Assembly (NCBI RefSeq): GCF_009299505.1
Contig: NZ_WBSM01000003.1
Span: forward strand, 151,828-215,827
Length of the DNA stretch: 64,000 nucleotides
Source of the DNA: Bifidobacterium ramosum
Lineage (GTDB): Bacteria > Actinomycetota > Actinomycetes > Actinomycetales > Bifidobacteriaceae
Reading direction: 5' to 3'
The notes under the pieces are model-generated. The model was not told where the DNA came from. It was given only the letters and a program-made list of their open reading frames with translations, and did no database searches. Of the stretch, positions 8,979 to 17,963 are shown one piece after another (the stretch's first letter is position 1; every line of letters starts with the position of its first letter). A program made the position numbers and the translations under genes.

Positions 8979-11453
8979 ATGGTTACGGTGGTACCCATGG
9001 TTTCACAGTCACGACGTACTTCAGGCGGCTCTCACCGGGCAGGCAGCACTCCGCGCTCGGCGAGCAGCCGCACGACCAGAAAACCAGCCGCACGGCACTA
9101 CGGCGGCGGGTCGCACCGCGCCACCGGCCCCACCCGTCACAGCCGCGGCAACCGTAATCGTAACGGACGCAGCAGCCGCCATCCGATCCTCAAGTGGATC
9201 CTCATCATCCTCGGATCGCTGATCGGACTGGGCATCCTCGGCGGCGCCGGCGCGTTCGCCTACCTGTACATCACCACGGAAATCCCACAGGCCGACAAAA
9301 TCGCACTCGCGTCGAAAACGACCGTCTACTATTCCGACGGCACCACGGAGATCGGATCGTTCGCCGAACAGAACCGCGAGATCATCCAGTGCACCGACCT
9401 GCCGGACTACGTCGGCAACGCGATCGTCGCGTCCGAAGACCGCACGTTCTACACGAACAAGGGTATCGATCTCAAGGGCATGGCCCGCGCGCTGTACAAC
9501 AACGTCACCACCGGCAGCCGCCAAGGCGGCTCGACGATCACGCAGCAGTACGCGGAACGCTACTACATCGGCGCCACCACCACGTCGTACGTCGGCAAGG
9601 CGCGCGAGGCGATCCTCGCGCTCAAGCTCGCGCAGTCACAGGACAAAAGCGAGATCCTGTGCAACTACATGAACACGATCTACCTCGGACGCGGCGCGTA
9701 CGGCATCCAGGCTGCGGCGCAGGCGTACTTCAACAAGGACGCGAAGGACCTGAGCCTGAATGAGGCCGCGATGATCGCCGGCATCATCCCGTCGCCGTCG
9801 TCGTGGGACCCGGCCGTGGATTCGAAGATGGCCACGCAGCGCATGAAGCGCGTGCTGAACATCATGGCCGAGGACGGCTACATCACGTCCGGAGAGCGGT
9901 CGAAGGCCGACTCGCTGCCGAAGACCGTGGAATACACGCAGAACAACGTGTTCGGCGGCTACAACGGCTACCTGCTCACCACGGTCGAGAACGAGCTGAT
10001 CGGCTCGGGCACGTTCACCAAGGATGACATCGAGACGGGCGGCTACACGATCGTCACCACGCTCGACAAGACGCTGCAGGAGGAGATCCAGACCGTCGGC
10101 GACACGCGGCCGGACGGCATGCCCGAATCGATCCAGGTGGGCGGCATCGCGGCGGATCCGCGCGACGGCACAGTCAAGGCCATCTACGCCGGTTCCGACT
10201 ATCTGACGCATCAGCTCAACAACGCCACGCAGGCCACGTTCCAGCCGGGCTCCACCATGAAACCGTTCGCACTGCTGGGCGCCGCGCAGGAGGGCGTGAA
10301 CTTCAACACGCTGTTCAACGGCAACTCGCACCAGCATTTCGCGGGCATCACCGCCGAGGTGAACAACGCGCTCGGCAACAACTGGGGCAACATCAACCTG
10401 TATCAGGCCACCGCGAACTCGGTGAACACGGTGTTCATGAACGTCAACGAGCATCTCACGCCGCAGCGCACCGCCGAGATCGCGCATCAGGCCGGCATCG
10501 AGAGCGACATCGACGAGACGTCGCCGTATAACGTGCTCGGCATCAACGCGAGCACCGTGTGGGACCTCACGCAGGGCCATTCGACGATCGCCGCGAACGG
10601 CGTGAAGAACACGCTGCACGTCGTCGCCACGGTGACCGACTCCGCCAAGAAGGAGGTCTACAAGACCAACGCGGAGAACGAGAAGGTCTTTGATGCGAAC
10701 GATTGCGCGCTCGTGCAGAAGGCCATGCAGGGTACGACGACGAACGGTACGGCTGCCGGTACGGCGGCGGCGCTCGGCCGCGCGGTCGCCGGCAAGTCGG
10801 GTACGGCGAACGACGAGACCGCCGCGTCGTTCGTGGGATACGTGCCGCAGTTGATCAACGTGTGGGCGATCTGGAACCCGGCCGACGACGGTACGCCGCA
10901 GGTGGTGCCCGAGTTCGCAGGGTACGGCGTGTCGTCGACCGGCTATCCGGCGCACCTGTTCACCGAATTCATGACGCAGGCGCTGAGCGGCGTGGAGGTC
11001 GAGAACTTCCCTACCGCGACCGACGACGGCAAGATCGGCGGTCCGGACGGCACGTGGGGTCTTGGTTCGACGTACTACCAGCAACAGCAGGACGCGGCCA
11101 AGAAGAAGGCGCAGGAGGAGGCCGACGCGAAGAAGAAGGCCGAGGAGCAGCAGAGCCAGCAGTCGCAGTCCGGCACCGGTGCGGGTGATGGGTCAGGTGA
11201 CGGCAATTCCTCGTCCACAAACGACGGCAACAGTACGACGGGCGGCAACAGCGGCACCGGAACCGGCAACGGATCCACAACCGACGGAAGCACGGGTACC
11301 GGAGGCACCGGCTCGACCGAAGGCGGCACCGGAACCGGCAATACCGGCGGCACCGGCAGTACGGACACCGGTTCGACCGGCAACGGCGACAGTGATTCGA
11401 CCGCCAACGGCAATGCCGGCACGAACGACTCGGCCGGCTCTACCAACCAGTAA
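8979..11453 (+). CDS. Class A penicillin-binding protein (transglycosylase/transpeptidase)
   Basis: Bifunctional peptidoglycan synthase of 824 residues. A basic cytoplasmic tail of about 70 residues precedes one transmembrane helix (ILKWILIILGSLIGLGILGG). A GT51 transglycosylase domain follows, with EDRTFY and GGSTITQQY. The transpeptidase domain has the three penicillin-binding motifs STMK (in PGSTMKPF), SVN and KSGTA. The last ~110 residues are a low-complexity tail: a Lys/Ala/Glu/Gln-rich stretch, then repeated Gly/Thr/Ser/Asn units, probably spanning the wall. The ATG at 8979 follows AGGGG; the ATG at 8997 is possible. A perfect hairpin sits just upstream. Three family A hairpins lie downstream, before convergent leuA. 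Confidence 0.92.
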   Translation: MVTVVPMVSQSRRTSGGSHRAGSTPRSASSRTTRKPAARHYGGGSHRATGPTRHSRGNRNRNGRSSRHPILKWILIILGSLIGLGILGGAGAFAYLYITTEIPQADKIALASKTTVYYSDGTTEIGSFAEQNREIIQCTDLPDYVGNAIVASEDRTFYTNKGIDLKGMARALYNNVTTGSRQGGSTITQQYAERYYIGATTTSYVGKAREAILALKLAQSQDKSEILCNYMNTIYLGRGAYGIQAAAQAYFNKDAKDLSLNEAAMIAGIIPSPSSWDPAVDSKMATQRMKRVLNIMAEDGYITSGERSKADSLPKTVEYTQNNVFGGYNGYLLTTVENELIGSGTFTKDDIETGGYTIVTTLDKTLQEEIQTVGDTRPDGMPESIQVGGIAADPRDGTVKAIYAGSDYLTHQLNNATQATFQPGSTMKPFALLGAAQEGVNFNTLFNGNSHQHFAGITAEVNNALGNNWGNINLYQATANSVNTVFMNVNEHLTPQRTAEIAHQAGIESDIDETSPYNVLGINASTVWDLTQGHSTIAANGVKNTLHVVATVTDSAKKEVYKTNAENEKVFDANDCALVQKAMQGTTTNGTAAGTAAALGRAVAGKSGTANDETAASFVGYVPQLINVWAIWNPADDGTPQVVPEFAGYGVSSTGYPAHLFTEFMTQALSGVEVENFPTATDDGKIGGPDGTWGLGSTYYQQQQDAAKKKAQEEADAKKKAEEQQSQQSQSGTGAGDGSGDGNSSSTNDGNSTTGGNSGTGTGNGSTTDGSTGTGGTGSTEGGTGTGNTGGTGSTDTGSTGNGDSDSTANGNAGTNDSAGSTNQ

Positions 11454-11527
11454 CGTCGCTTTTCTCGCCGCACTGACGGGCATCTGCCGTATCGAGCGTC
11501 CCAACGTCGAACGGCCCCGACCCTCTA

Positions 11528-11573
11528 ACGGACATACAGCCGATTCAGGGCACGAAATCGACTGTATGTCCGT
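11528..11573. repeat. Family A hairpin, copy 2
   Basis: Right arm carries G to A at its second base (GACTG). It is the first of three copies in the convergent gap between the PBP and leuA genes. Confidence 0.85.
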
Positions 11574-11636
11574 TGAACAGTGAACGCATGCCGTCGCAGA
11601 CGTTCCCGGCGTCGAACAGACCACTCCCCCACCTCA

Positions 11637-11682
11637 ACGGACATACAGCCGATTCCATACCCTGAATCGGCTGTATGTCCGT
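11637..11682. repeat. Family A hairpin, copy 3
   Basis: Perfect arms, flanked by CA/TG that extend the stem. Confidence 0.9.
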
Positions 11683-11713
11683 TGGGTGTATCAGGCAGAC
11701 CGCAACGGCATCT

Positions 11714-11791
11714 CTACGCCCGTCCACAGCCTACGTCCATCCGCAACGCATTCCTACGCCCATCCGTAACATCCCTACGCTCATCCGCAGC
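11714..11791. repeat. Degenerate tandem repeat
   Basis: Four loose repeats beginning CTACG and followed by (C)CATCCGCA-like sequence start at 11714, 11731, 11754 and 11775. The spacing is uneven (17, 23, 21), unlike the fixed-period hairpin arrays. No function is suggested. Confidence 0.5.
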
Positions 11792-11813
11792 GCCGAAGCT
11801 CACCAACTAAAAA

Positions 11814-11859
11814 ACGGACATACAGCCGATTCAGACCCCCGAATCGGCTGTATGTCCGT
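11814..11859. repeat. Family A hairpin, copy 4
   Basis: Perfect arms; about 80 bp 3' of the leuA stop codon. Confidence 0.9.
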
Positions 11860-11938
11860 TAATGGCTACTAATTACTAGCTACCAGGTATTGAGTTATGC
11901 GCGGCGACATCGGCAACCGCCGGCCACCGCAACCCGCG

Positions 11939-13852
11939 TCAGCGCTCCGAACGGTTCACCGCGGAGATGATCGCCTTGAGCGAACTGGTGATGATCGACG
12001 AGTCGATACCGACGCCCCAGATGATCTGACTCTCCGCATCCTCGCCGACCTGTGCCTCGACGTACGAGGCGGCCATCGCGTCGGTGCCGACGGACATCGT
12101 GTGCTCGACGTAATCCATCACCGACACCTCGATGCCGAGGTTCGAGATCGCGTTGATGAACGCAGCGATCGGGCCATTGCCGATGCCGCTCAGCTCGCGC
12201 ACGACCGGCTCGGCGGCGTTCGTCGCGCCCGCGCCACGGTCGAGCAGCTTCGCCTTGAGCACGGTGTCCGAACCGTCCTCGCCGGAGGAGACCGACACCT
12301 TGAGCAGCTTCAGGCGGCCCCACTGCTCGAGGCTCTCGTCGCGGGTGTCGCCCACGACCGCGCCGGCCGCCGTCGCGCCCGACTCCTCGACCGGCAGGTA
12401 CTCGTCCTTGAACAGACGCCAGATGTCCTCGTCCTTGACTTCCTTCTTGGTGTCGTCCGCGTACTTCTGCACGATCTTGTCGAACTCCACCTGCAGGCGC
12501 TTCGGCAGGTCGAGGTTGTGGTTCGTCTTGAGCAGGTACGCCATGCCTCCCTTGCCGGACTGCGAGTTGACGCGGATGATCGCCTCGTACGTGCGGCCGA
12601 TGTCCTTCGGGTCGATCGGCAGGTACGGCACGAGCCACACGAAGCTGTCGAGGTCGGCGCCGGCACGGTCGGCCGCCATCTGACGCGCCTCGAGACCCTT
12701 CTTGATCGCGTCCTGATGCGAGCCGGAGAACGCGGTGAACACGAAGTTGCCCGCGTACGGGTGGCGCTCGGAGATCTTGATCTGGTTGCAGTATTCGACC
12801 GTCTTGCGGATCTCCGGCACGTTCGAGTAGTCGATCTGCGGGTCGATGCCCTGCGTGAGCAGGTTCAGGCCGAGCGTGACGAGATCGACGTTGCCGGTGC
12901 GCTCGCCGTTGCCGAGCAGACAGCCTTCGACGCGATCCGCGCCGGCCAGCATCGCCAGTTCGGTGGCGGCCACGCCCATGCCCTCGTCGTTGTGCGGGTG
13001 GAGGCTCAGCACGATCGAGTCGCGGTCGTTGAGGTTGTTGGAGACGTACTCGACCTCGTCCGCGAACACGTTCGGCGTGGTCATTTCGACCGTGGCCGGC
13101 AGGTTGATGATCATCTTGTGCTCCGGCGTCGGCTTGATGACGTCAATCACCGCATTGCACACCTCGACTGCGTACTCCGGCTCGGTGCCGGTGAACGACT
13201 CCGGGCTGTACTCGTAGTACAGGTCGATGCCCTTGGCCTCGCCTTCGAGATGCTTGCACAGTTCGGCCGCATCGATGGCGAGCTGCTTGATCTCGGCCTT
13301 GTTCTTGCGGAACACGACCTCGCGCTGCAGCACGGACACGGAGTTATAGAAGTGCACGACCGCGCGCTTAGCGCCGCGCAGCGCCTCGTAGGTGCGACGG
13401 ATGAGGTGCTCGCGGCACTGGGTGAGCACGACGATGGTCACGTCGTCCGGGATCAGCTCGCGTTCGATGAGCATGCGGATGAAGTCGAAATCGGTTTCGG
13501 ACGCGGACGGGAAGCCGACCTCGATCTCCTTGAAGCCCATGGAGACGAGCAGGTTCCAGAAGCGCAGCTTGCGTTCGGAGTCCATCGGGTTGACGAGCGC
13601 CTGGTTGCCGTCGCGCAGGTCGACCGAGCACCAGCGCGGGGCGCGCTGCAGGCGCTTGCCCGGCCATGTGCGCTGCGGGTAGTCGAACGGCACCTGCTTG
13701 TCGTAGGCGGCGTACTTGTTGTACGGCATCTTGCTCGGCTTCTGCGGATCGCCGATGAATCGCGCCGGAGGCAGCAGCGGGTCGTTGTTCCCTCCGTTGG
13801 ACGCTGCGGCGACTGCCGCGAGATCAAACACTGACGATTGATCCTGACCCAT
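11939..13852 (-). CDS. leuA: 2-isopropylmalate synthase
   Basis: First committed enzyme of leucine synthesis: condenses acetyl-CoA with 2-oxoisovalerate. The 637-residue protein is the long actinobacterial form. The TIM-barrel catalytic domain starts at about residue 65 (WCSVDLRDGNQAL, with the metal-binding aspartate) and has the HPHNDEGMG metal/substrate motif near residue 285. The C-terminal LeuA regulatory domain (about 490-637) mediates leucine feedback inhibition in the family. The ATG at 13852 follows GAGGAG; a GTG at 13855 is the alternative. It is a monocistron, with a palindromic site at its promoter (13904-13917) and family A hairpins downstream. Confidence 0.95.
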   Translation of the reverse strand: MGQDQSSVFDLAAVAAASNGGNNDPLLPPARFIGDPQKPSKMPYNKYAAYDKQVPFDYPQRTWPGKRLQRAPRWCSVDLRDGNQALVNPMDSERKLRFWNLLVSMGFKEIEVGFPSASETDFDFIRMLIERELIPDDVTIVVLTQCREHLIRRTYEALRGAKRAVVHFYNSVSVLQREVVFRKNKAEIKQLAIDAAELCKHLEGEAKGIDLYYEYSPESFTGTEPEYAVEVCNAVIDVIKPTPEHKMIINLPATVEMTTPNVFADEVEYVSNNLNDRDSIVLSLHPHNDEGMGVAATELAMLAGADRVEGCLLGNGERTGNVDLVTLGLNLLTQGIDPQIDYSNVPEIRKTVEYCNQIKISERHPYAGNFVFTAFSGSHQDAIKKGLEARQMAADRAGADLDSFVWLVPYLPIDPKDIGRTYEAIIRVNSQSGKGGMAYLLKTNHNLDLPKRLQVEFDKIVQKYADDTKKEVKDEDIWRLFKDEYLPVEESGATAAGAVVGDTRDESLEQWGRLKLLKVSVSSGEDGSDTVLKAKLLDRGAGATNAAEPVVRELSGIGNGPIAAFINAISNLGIEVSVMDYVEHTMSVGTDAMAASYVEAQVGEDAESQIIWGVGIDSSIITSSLKAIISAVNRSER

Positions 13853-13903
13853 CACTCCTCCTTTTCTTGGAATTGCGCCGGTGGTTCAGCCCGGCCGTAT
13901 CGT

Positions 13904-13917
13904 TTACGTGTACGTAA
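13904..13917. promoter_or_regulatory. Palindrome in the leuA promoter region
   Basis: TTACGT-GT-ACGTAA, an inverted repeat about 50 bp upstream of leuA and overlapping a possible minus-strand promoter (TTGTAC near 13926). It could be an operator for leucine-responsive control; no regulator is assigned. Confidence 0.35.
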
Positions 13918-14133
13918 CATGTACAACCTTTCATCATACCGGTCTTACCCCTGCAAATCGCCGTCATTCCGGCATTTGGCGGCGACCGACATACGATGGT
14001 GCGCGGCTGACGCACGACGGGAGACTCCGTCGCGAAACGTACGGCAAACGCACGGTTGCGGAAACGTGATGCTCCCGCGCAGATCGCGCGCATCGTCCGC
14101 TGCCGCGCCCCGACGCACGGTTAGATAGGGTGC

Positions 14134-15522
14134 ATGACACACCGCGCCCCACTCAAGTTCCGCAACGACGGCACCTTCCGTGTGCTGCAAATGGCCGACA
14201 TCCAGGACGGCCCAAACGTCCACCCCGACACGATCCGCATGATCGAGGCTGCGATCAAGGCCGCCGACCCCGATCTCGTCGTCTTCACCGGCGATCAGAT
14301 CCGCGGCTACGATCCGGCGTATATCGACACGTTCCTGCGCCGCCGCGGCGAGAATCCGGGCGCGAGGGTGCGGCTCGTCACCGAGATCGAGGCGAAGCTC
14401 AAGGGCATCCACCGCCGCATCGCCGCCCGCCGCAACCCCGATCTGCCGCCCGTCGACGACGTCGTCACGCTCGACGACCTGCTCGACGACACGCGGCAGA
14501 AGGTGCGTGACACGTTCAGCGCGTTCCTCGGACCGCTCGTGCGTGCGGGCGTGCCGTTCGCCGCGACCTACGGCAACCACGATTTCCAGTGCGGCATCCT
14601 CGCCGACGAGCAGGACGACATCTACCGCGAGTATCCGGGATGCTTGAACCCCGCCGATTCGTTGGAGCCGGGCACGTTCGCGCTGCCGATCGCCGCGTCC
14701 GACGGTTCCGATCATGTCGCGATGAGCGTCGCGCTGATCAATTCGGGCGACTACGCGGGCAAGCCGGAGGAGAACGACGCGCAGTATCCGCGCTATGTCG
14801 CCAATTCGCGCGGTCTGGACCTTGCGGACGCCGACGGCTACGGCACACCAAGCGACAAGGCGATCGCATGGCTGGGCACCGTGCAGCGCGACCTTGCCGC
14901 ACGCAACGGCGACGGACGGCCGGTACCGACGATCGCGTTCCAGCACATCCCGCCGCAGGAGTTCTACGACTGCCTGACCGAGGTGCCCGCGTGGACGCCG
15001 AACGCGGTGGAGGGCGCGCGCAATTTCGCCGGGCACTGCTATGTGCTCAATCACGAGATCTGCCGTCCCGGCTCGCGACTCGGCGAGGCGATCGGCTGCG
15101 CGGACGAGAACGTGGGCGAGGTCGAGGCGATGCGCGACGCGGGCGGCTATTTCGCGCTGTTCTGCGGTCACGACCACAAGAACTCGTTCGTGGGGCACGT
15201 CGACGGCATCGATCTCGGCTACGCGCCGACCTGCGGATTCGAATGCTACGGCCCGAAGTCGCGCTACCGCGGCGTGCGCCTGTTCGAGTTCCGCGAGGAT
15301 AATCCGCGCAACTACGTGACGCGCATGCTCACGTGGGGCGAGCTGGTCGGCCGGTATTCAAGCAACGAGCTGCGCGTGTTCTTCGAGGACCACTGCATCA
15401 CCGACGCGATCGGCCTGCGCAACGAGCTGCGCCGCCCGCAGGTGTTCGCCGGCGTCGCCTTCGGCACGACCGCAGCGTTCGCCGCCGTCGTGCGCGCCGC
15501 GCTCAAACAGGCGAAGCGCTGA
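14134..15522 (+). CDS. Metallophosphoesterase of the calcineurin-like superfamily
   Basis: Predicted two-metal phosphatase or nuclease of 462 residues. The ordered metal-ligand motifs are all present: QMADIQDG (residues 19-26), VFTGDQI (about 50), GNHDF (about 149), FQHIPP (about 271) and GHDHKNSF (about 347). The arrangement resembles the DNA repair exonuclease/Dcr2-like branch. No signal peptide is visible, but a short hydrophobic stretch (VFAGVAFGTTAAFAAVV) near the C-terminus could anchor it. The ATG at 14134 is the first in frame; a clear ribosome-binding site is lacking. It is transcribed away from leuA and converges on the PASTA gene, separated by a strong hairpin. Substrate unknown. 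Confidence 0.82.
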   Translation: MTHRAPLKFRNDGTFRVLQMADIQDGPNVHPDTIRMIEAAIKAADPDLVVFTGDQIRGYDPAYIDTFLRRRGENPGARVRLVTEIEAKLKGIHRRIAARRNPDLPPVDDVVTLDDLLDDTRQKVRDTFSAFLGPLVRAGVPFAATYGNHDFQCGILADEQDDIYREYPGCLNPADSLEPGTFALPIAASDGSDHVAMSVALINSGDYAGKPEENDAQYPRYVANSRGLDLADADGYGTPSDKAIAWLGTVQRDLAARNGDGRPVPTIAFQHIPPQEFYDCLTEVPAWTPNAVEGARNFAGHCYVLNHEICRPGSRLGEAIGCADENVGEVEAMRDAGGYFALFCGHDHKNSFVGHVDGIDLGYAPTCGFECYGPKSRYRGVRLFEFREDNPRNYVTRMLTWGELVGRYSSNELRVFFEDHCITDAIGLRNELRRPQVFAGVAFGTTAAFAAVVRAALKQAKR

Positions 15523-15530
15523 CATTACAA

Positions 15531-15575
15531 CCGTCCGGGTATGACCGTCGTTAGCGGCGCGTCGTACCCGGACGG
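15531..15575. terminator. Bidirectional hairpin between convergent genes
   Basis: CCGTCCGGGTA and its exact complement TACCCGGACGG enclose a 23-base loop, placed 8 bases after the metallophosphoesterase stop and about 75 bases 3' of the PASTA gene. No T-tract follows. Confidence 0.5.
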
Positions 15576-15649
15576 GCCAGCCATCGTCCGCACCGCCGCC
15601 GCTGTCCGCATCACCGCGCCACCGCACCGCCGCCGACGGTCACGGCAAC

Positions 15650-17416
15650 TCACGGCATCGTGTATTCGTCGAACATTTTCCAGTCGTACGGCTGCTCGAC
15701 CAGATAGTACGCCGTCTCCCCGCTGACGGCCGGTTTCATACCGACCATCGCGTTGCGGTACTGGTTGCGCGCGTCGCCGGTCGGCACGAACGGATCGACC
15801 GACGTCGTCCCATCGTCCACCGTCTTGCTGGTCGTATCGTACGCACTGCTGTCGCGCACCAGTACGAACGGCCGCGAACCGTCAACCGGCGACTGGCTAA
15901 GTGCCTCCGAGAATGCGTTCTGATCGAAGTATCCGCTGTCCTCCAGCGCGTCCACGTTCGCTCCGGCCGCGAAGTACACCAGAAAATCCTTCATGCGGTA
16001 TGTGAGTCCGCGCTCGCACGTCTGGCCAGTGGTGCCTTCGAACACGGTGTCGCCGCAGTTCGGCAGCCCGAGCCCGGCGTATAGCTCCGCAATGCCCCAG
16101 TTCTTGTCGAGCCCTTGGGCGAGCAGGTGGTTGCGCATGGGGAACTGCCCGGTGGGGTTGGCCGGGTCGGCTTCGAGCAGCGTGCCGCCGATGTCGTGCG
16201 CGAAGTTCGTCAGGCCGAGCCGGTCGGCGGGCTGCGCGGGATCGTCGCCGTTGAGCACCAGATAGTGCTCGCCGGAACCGTCGGATGCCTGCCGGTCGGT
16301 CAGGGTCAGGCACTGCCCGTCGGCCTGCCCCTGTGCCGTCGTCGGTGTGCCGTACGTCGCGTCCTGTGCCGTGCCGGTATCCGTGATCACGTCCTTGCAG
16401 TACGTGCCGGCGAGCGCGGCCGTGATCACGCCGGACGTCGCGCCCGTACGCACCGCACGCAGCCCGTCCAGATCGTCTCGGGTCTCGCTGAACACGTCCT
16501 TCGCGCCGGTCATGTCGACACCGTAGTACAGGGTGACGGTCTGTCCATCGCTCAATGTCGCGCCGGGGCGTGGATTGCTGGCGACGATGGTGCCGAGGTT
16601 GCCGCTGGACGAGAACCGCGGTTGCAGATCGACCGTGTAACCCTGCGATTCGAGCGATTGCCTGGCGTCGTCCGACCGTTGTCCGATGATGTCCGCGCCG
16701 AGTACGTTGGCGTTGTTCGCGACCGCCACGCCGACGGTGACGGTGTCGCCCGACGTGACTGCCGTGCCGGGCGCGGGGTTGGTCGCGACGACCGTGCCCG
16801 CGGGATGCGCGTCGGTGTCGTCGACCGGCATGCTGGCGTACTGTATGGCCACTCCCATGCCCTGCAGGACCGTCGGCACGTCCGTTGCGTCGTTGCCGAT
16901 GATATCGTCCGGAATGCCGGATCCGCGCGACACGATGAACGTCAGATCGTCGGGGATCGAGTCCTTGGTGATGCGATAGCCGGCGTTCGCGGTACCGCCG
17001 TAGCCGATCAGCGCGCCTTGCGTGAGCCCTGAGAATCGGTATTGGGTCGTGTATCCGACGCCGAGTTTCAGCCGTTGGATGTTGTCGGTGACGGTGCTGA
17101 GCATGACCGGATGGGCTGCGTCCGTGGTCGGTTCGGGCAGGGTGTAGGAGTCGATGGTCGCGGTGGAGCCGGACGGTGTCGTTTCGGCCGCATGCATATT
17201 GCGCCACATACGCGTCGCCACCACACCCGTCAAGCCGAGCATCGCAACGATGACGATCACCGCAATCGTCACGCGCGTCCACGACCGCGCAACAATGCCG
17301 TCCGACGACCGTTCGACGGATCGAGTTGGCTTATCCGGCAACCGATCGATGGACGGCGCACGTCCGTCCGACGTATGGCCGTCGCCGCGAAATCGTCCGT
17401 CATGCCCGGTACCCAT
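15650..17416 (-). CDS. Membrane-anchored PASTA-domain protein without a kinase domain
   Basis: 588-residue protein with a polar N-terminal tail of about 48 residues, one transmembrane helix (VTIAVIVIVAMLGLTGVVA, about 50-68) and a large extracytoplasmic part. Two PASTA-like units are visible (about 178-238 and 240-300), each with the TVVATNPAPGTAV or TIVASNPRPGATL signature and ending TVTVGV or TVTLYYG. PASTA domains bind peptidoglycan or muropeptides in PknB-type kinases and PBPs. The C-terminal ~290 residues have no fold I recognise; paired cysteines suggest disulfides. The kinase is absent, so this is probably a wall-sensing or wall-binding protein. The ATG at 17416 has better spacing from GGGAGG than the ATG at 17419. 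Confidence 0.7.
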   Translation of the reverse strand: MGTGHDGRFRGDGHTSDGRAPSIDRLPDKPTRSVERSSDGIVARSWTRVTIAVIVIVAMLGLTGVVATRMWRNMHAAETTPSGSTATIDSYTLPEPTTDAAHPVMLSTVTDNIQRLKLGVGYTTQYRFSGLTQGALIGYGGTANAGYRITKDSIPDDLTFIVSRGSGIPDDIIGNDATDVPTVLQGMGVAIQYASMPVDDTDAHPAGTVVATNPAPGTAVTSGDTVTVGVAVANNANVLGADIIGQRSDDARQSLESQGYTVDLQPRFSSSGNLGTIVASNPRPGATLSDGQTVTLYYGVDMTGAKDVFSETRDDLDGLRAVRTGATSGVITAALAGTYCKDVITDTGTAQDATYGTPTTAQGQADGQCLTLTDRQASDGSGEHYLVLNGDDPAQPADRLGLTNFAHDIGGTLLEADPANPTGQFPMRNHLLAQGLDKNWGIAELYAGLGLPNCGDTVFEGTTGQTCERGLTYRMKDFLVYFAAGANVDALEDSGYFDQNAFSEALSQSPVDGSRPFVLVRDSSAYDTTSKTVDDGTTSVDPFVPTGDARNQYRNAMVGMKPAVSGETAYYLVEQPYDWKMFDEYTMP

Positions 17417-17510
17417 CATGACCTCCCTGTCATGCGATCTCAGTCATCGAGACCACGTGGCTTCAGTATCCCACTTCCCGACTTCGACACTCCGGCGCGT
17501 CTCCCCCGAA

Positions 17511-17589
17511 ACGTACATACAGCCGAACAAATCGTACATACAGCCGAAACAGGCCTCCGCCCGCGCAATCCCCCAACGCACATACAGCC
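17511..17589. repeat. Three isolated left half-arms of family A
   Basis: Decayed single arms related to ACGGACATACAGCC occur at 17511-17524, 17533-17545 and 17576-17589 without matching right arms. They show that family A can decay or be copied as half-units. Confidence 0.6.
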
Positions 17590-17616
17590 TCAGCACACCA
17601 ACACCCTCAGCCTTCA

Positions 17617-17662
17617 ACGGACATACAGCCGATCCACCCGCCTAAATCGACTGTATGTCCGT
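17617..17662. repeat. Family A hairpin, copy 5
   Basis: Right arm has the GACTG variant. Located in the 547-bp gap between the PASTA gene and the upstream minus-strand gene. Confidence 0.85.
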
Positions 17663-17734
17663 TACAAGGCTGAAGACACGACGCCCGTCAATCACCCCCG
17701 TCTCTCGTTTCGCATCAACCGTCCCTCCCCTTCA

Positions 17735-17780
17735 ACGGACATACAGCCGATTCCACACCTCAAATCGGCTGTATGTACGT
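17735..17780. repeat. Family A hairpin, copy 6
   Basis: Right arm ends TACGT instead of TCCGT, one of the few transversions in the family. Confidence 0.85.
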
Positions 17781-17863
17781 CGAGATATCGAACGCTACCG
17801 GAACAAACTCGCATACCGCTGCGGCGTCGTTCGTCATTCTTTCTCCCGACGCCTCACCCCTCA

Positions 17864-17878
17864 ACGGACATACGGCCC
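17864..17878. repeat. Family A half-arm
   Basis: A left arm reading ACGGACATACGGCCC with no right arm. It shows the same A to G change as copies 13 and 21. Confidence 0.6.
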
Positions 17879-17902
17879 CAACGCACCAACACCCTACCTT
17901 CA

Positions 17903-17948
17903 ACGGACATACAGCCGATCCACCCACCCAAATCGACTGTATGTACGT
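17903..17948. repeat. Family A hairpin, copy 7
   Basis: Right arm combines the GACTG and TACGT variants. It begins 16 bases 3' of the upstream minus-strand gene's stop codon. Confidence 0.85.
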
Positions 17949-17963
17949 TCGAAACACAGCGCA

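Noticed and set aside
15650..17416. PknB-type serine/threonine kinase
   Set aside because: PASTA-like units are present but there is no kinase domain; the cytosolic part is only about 48 residues.
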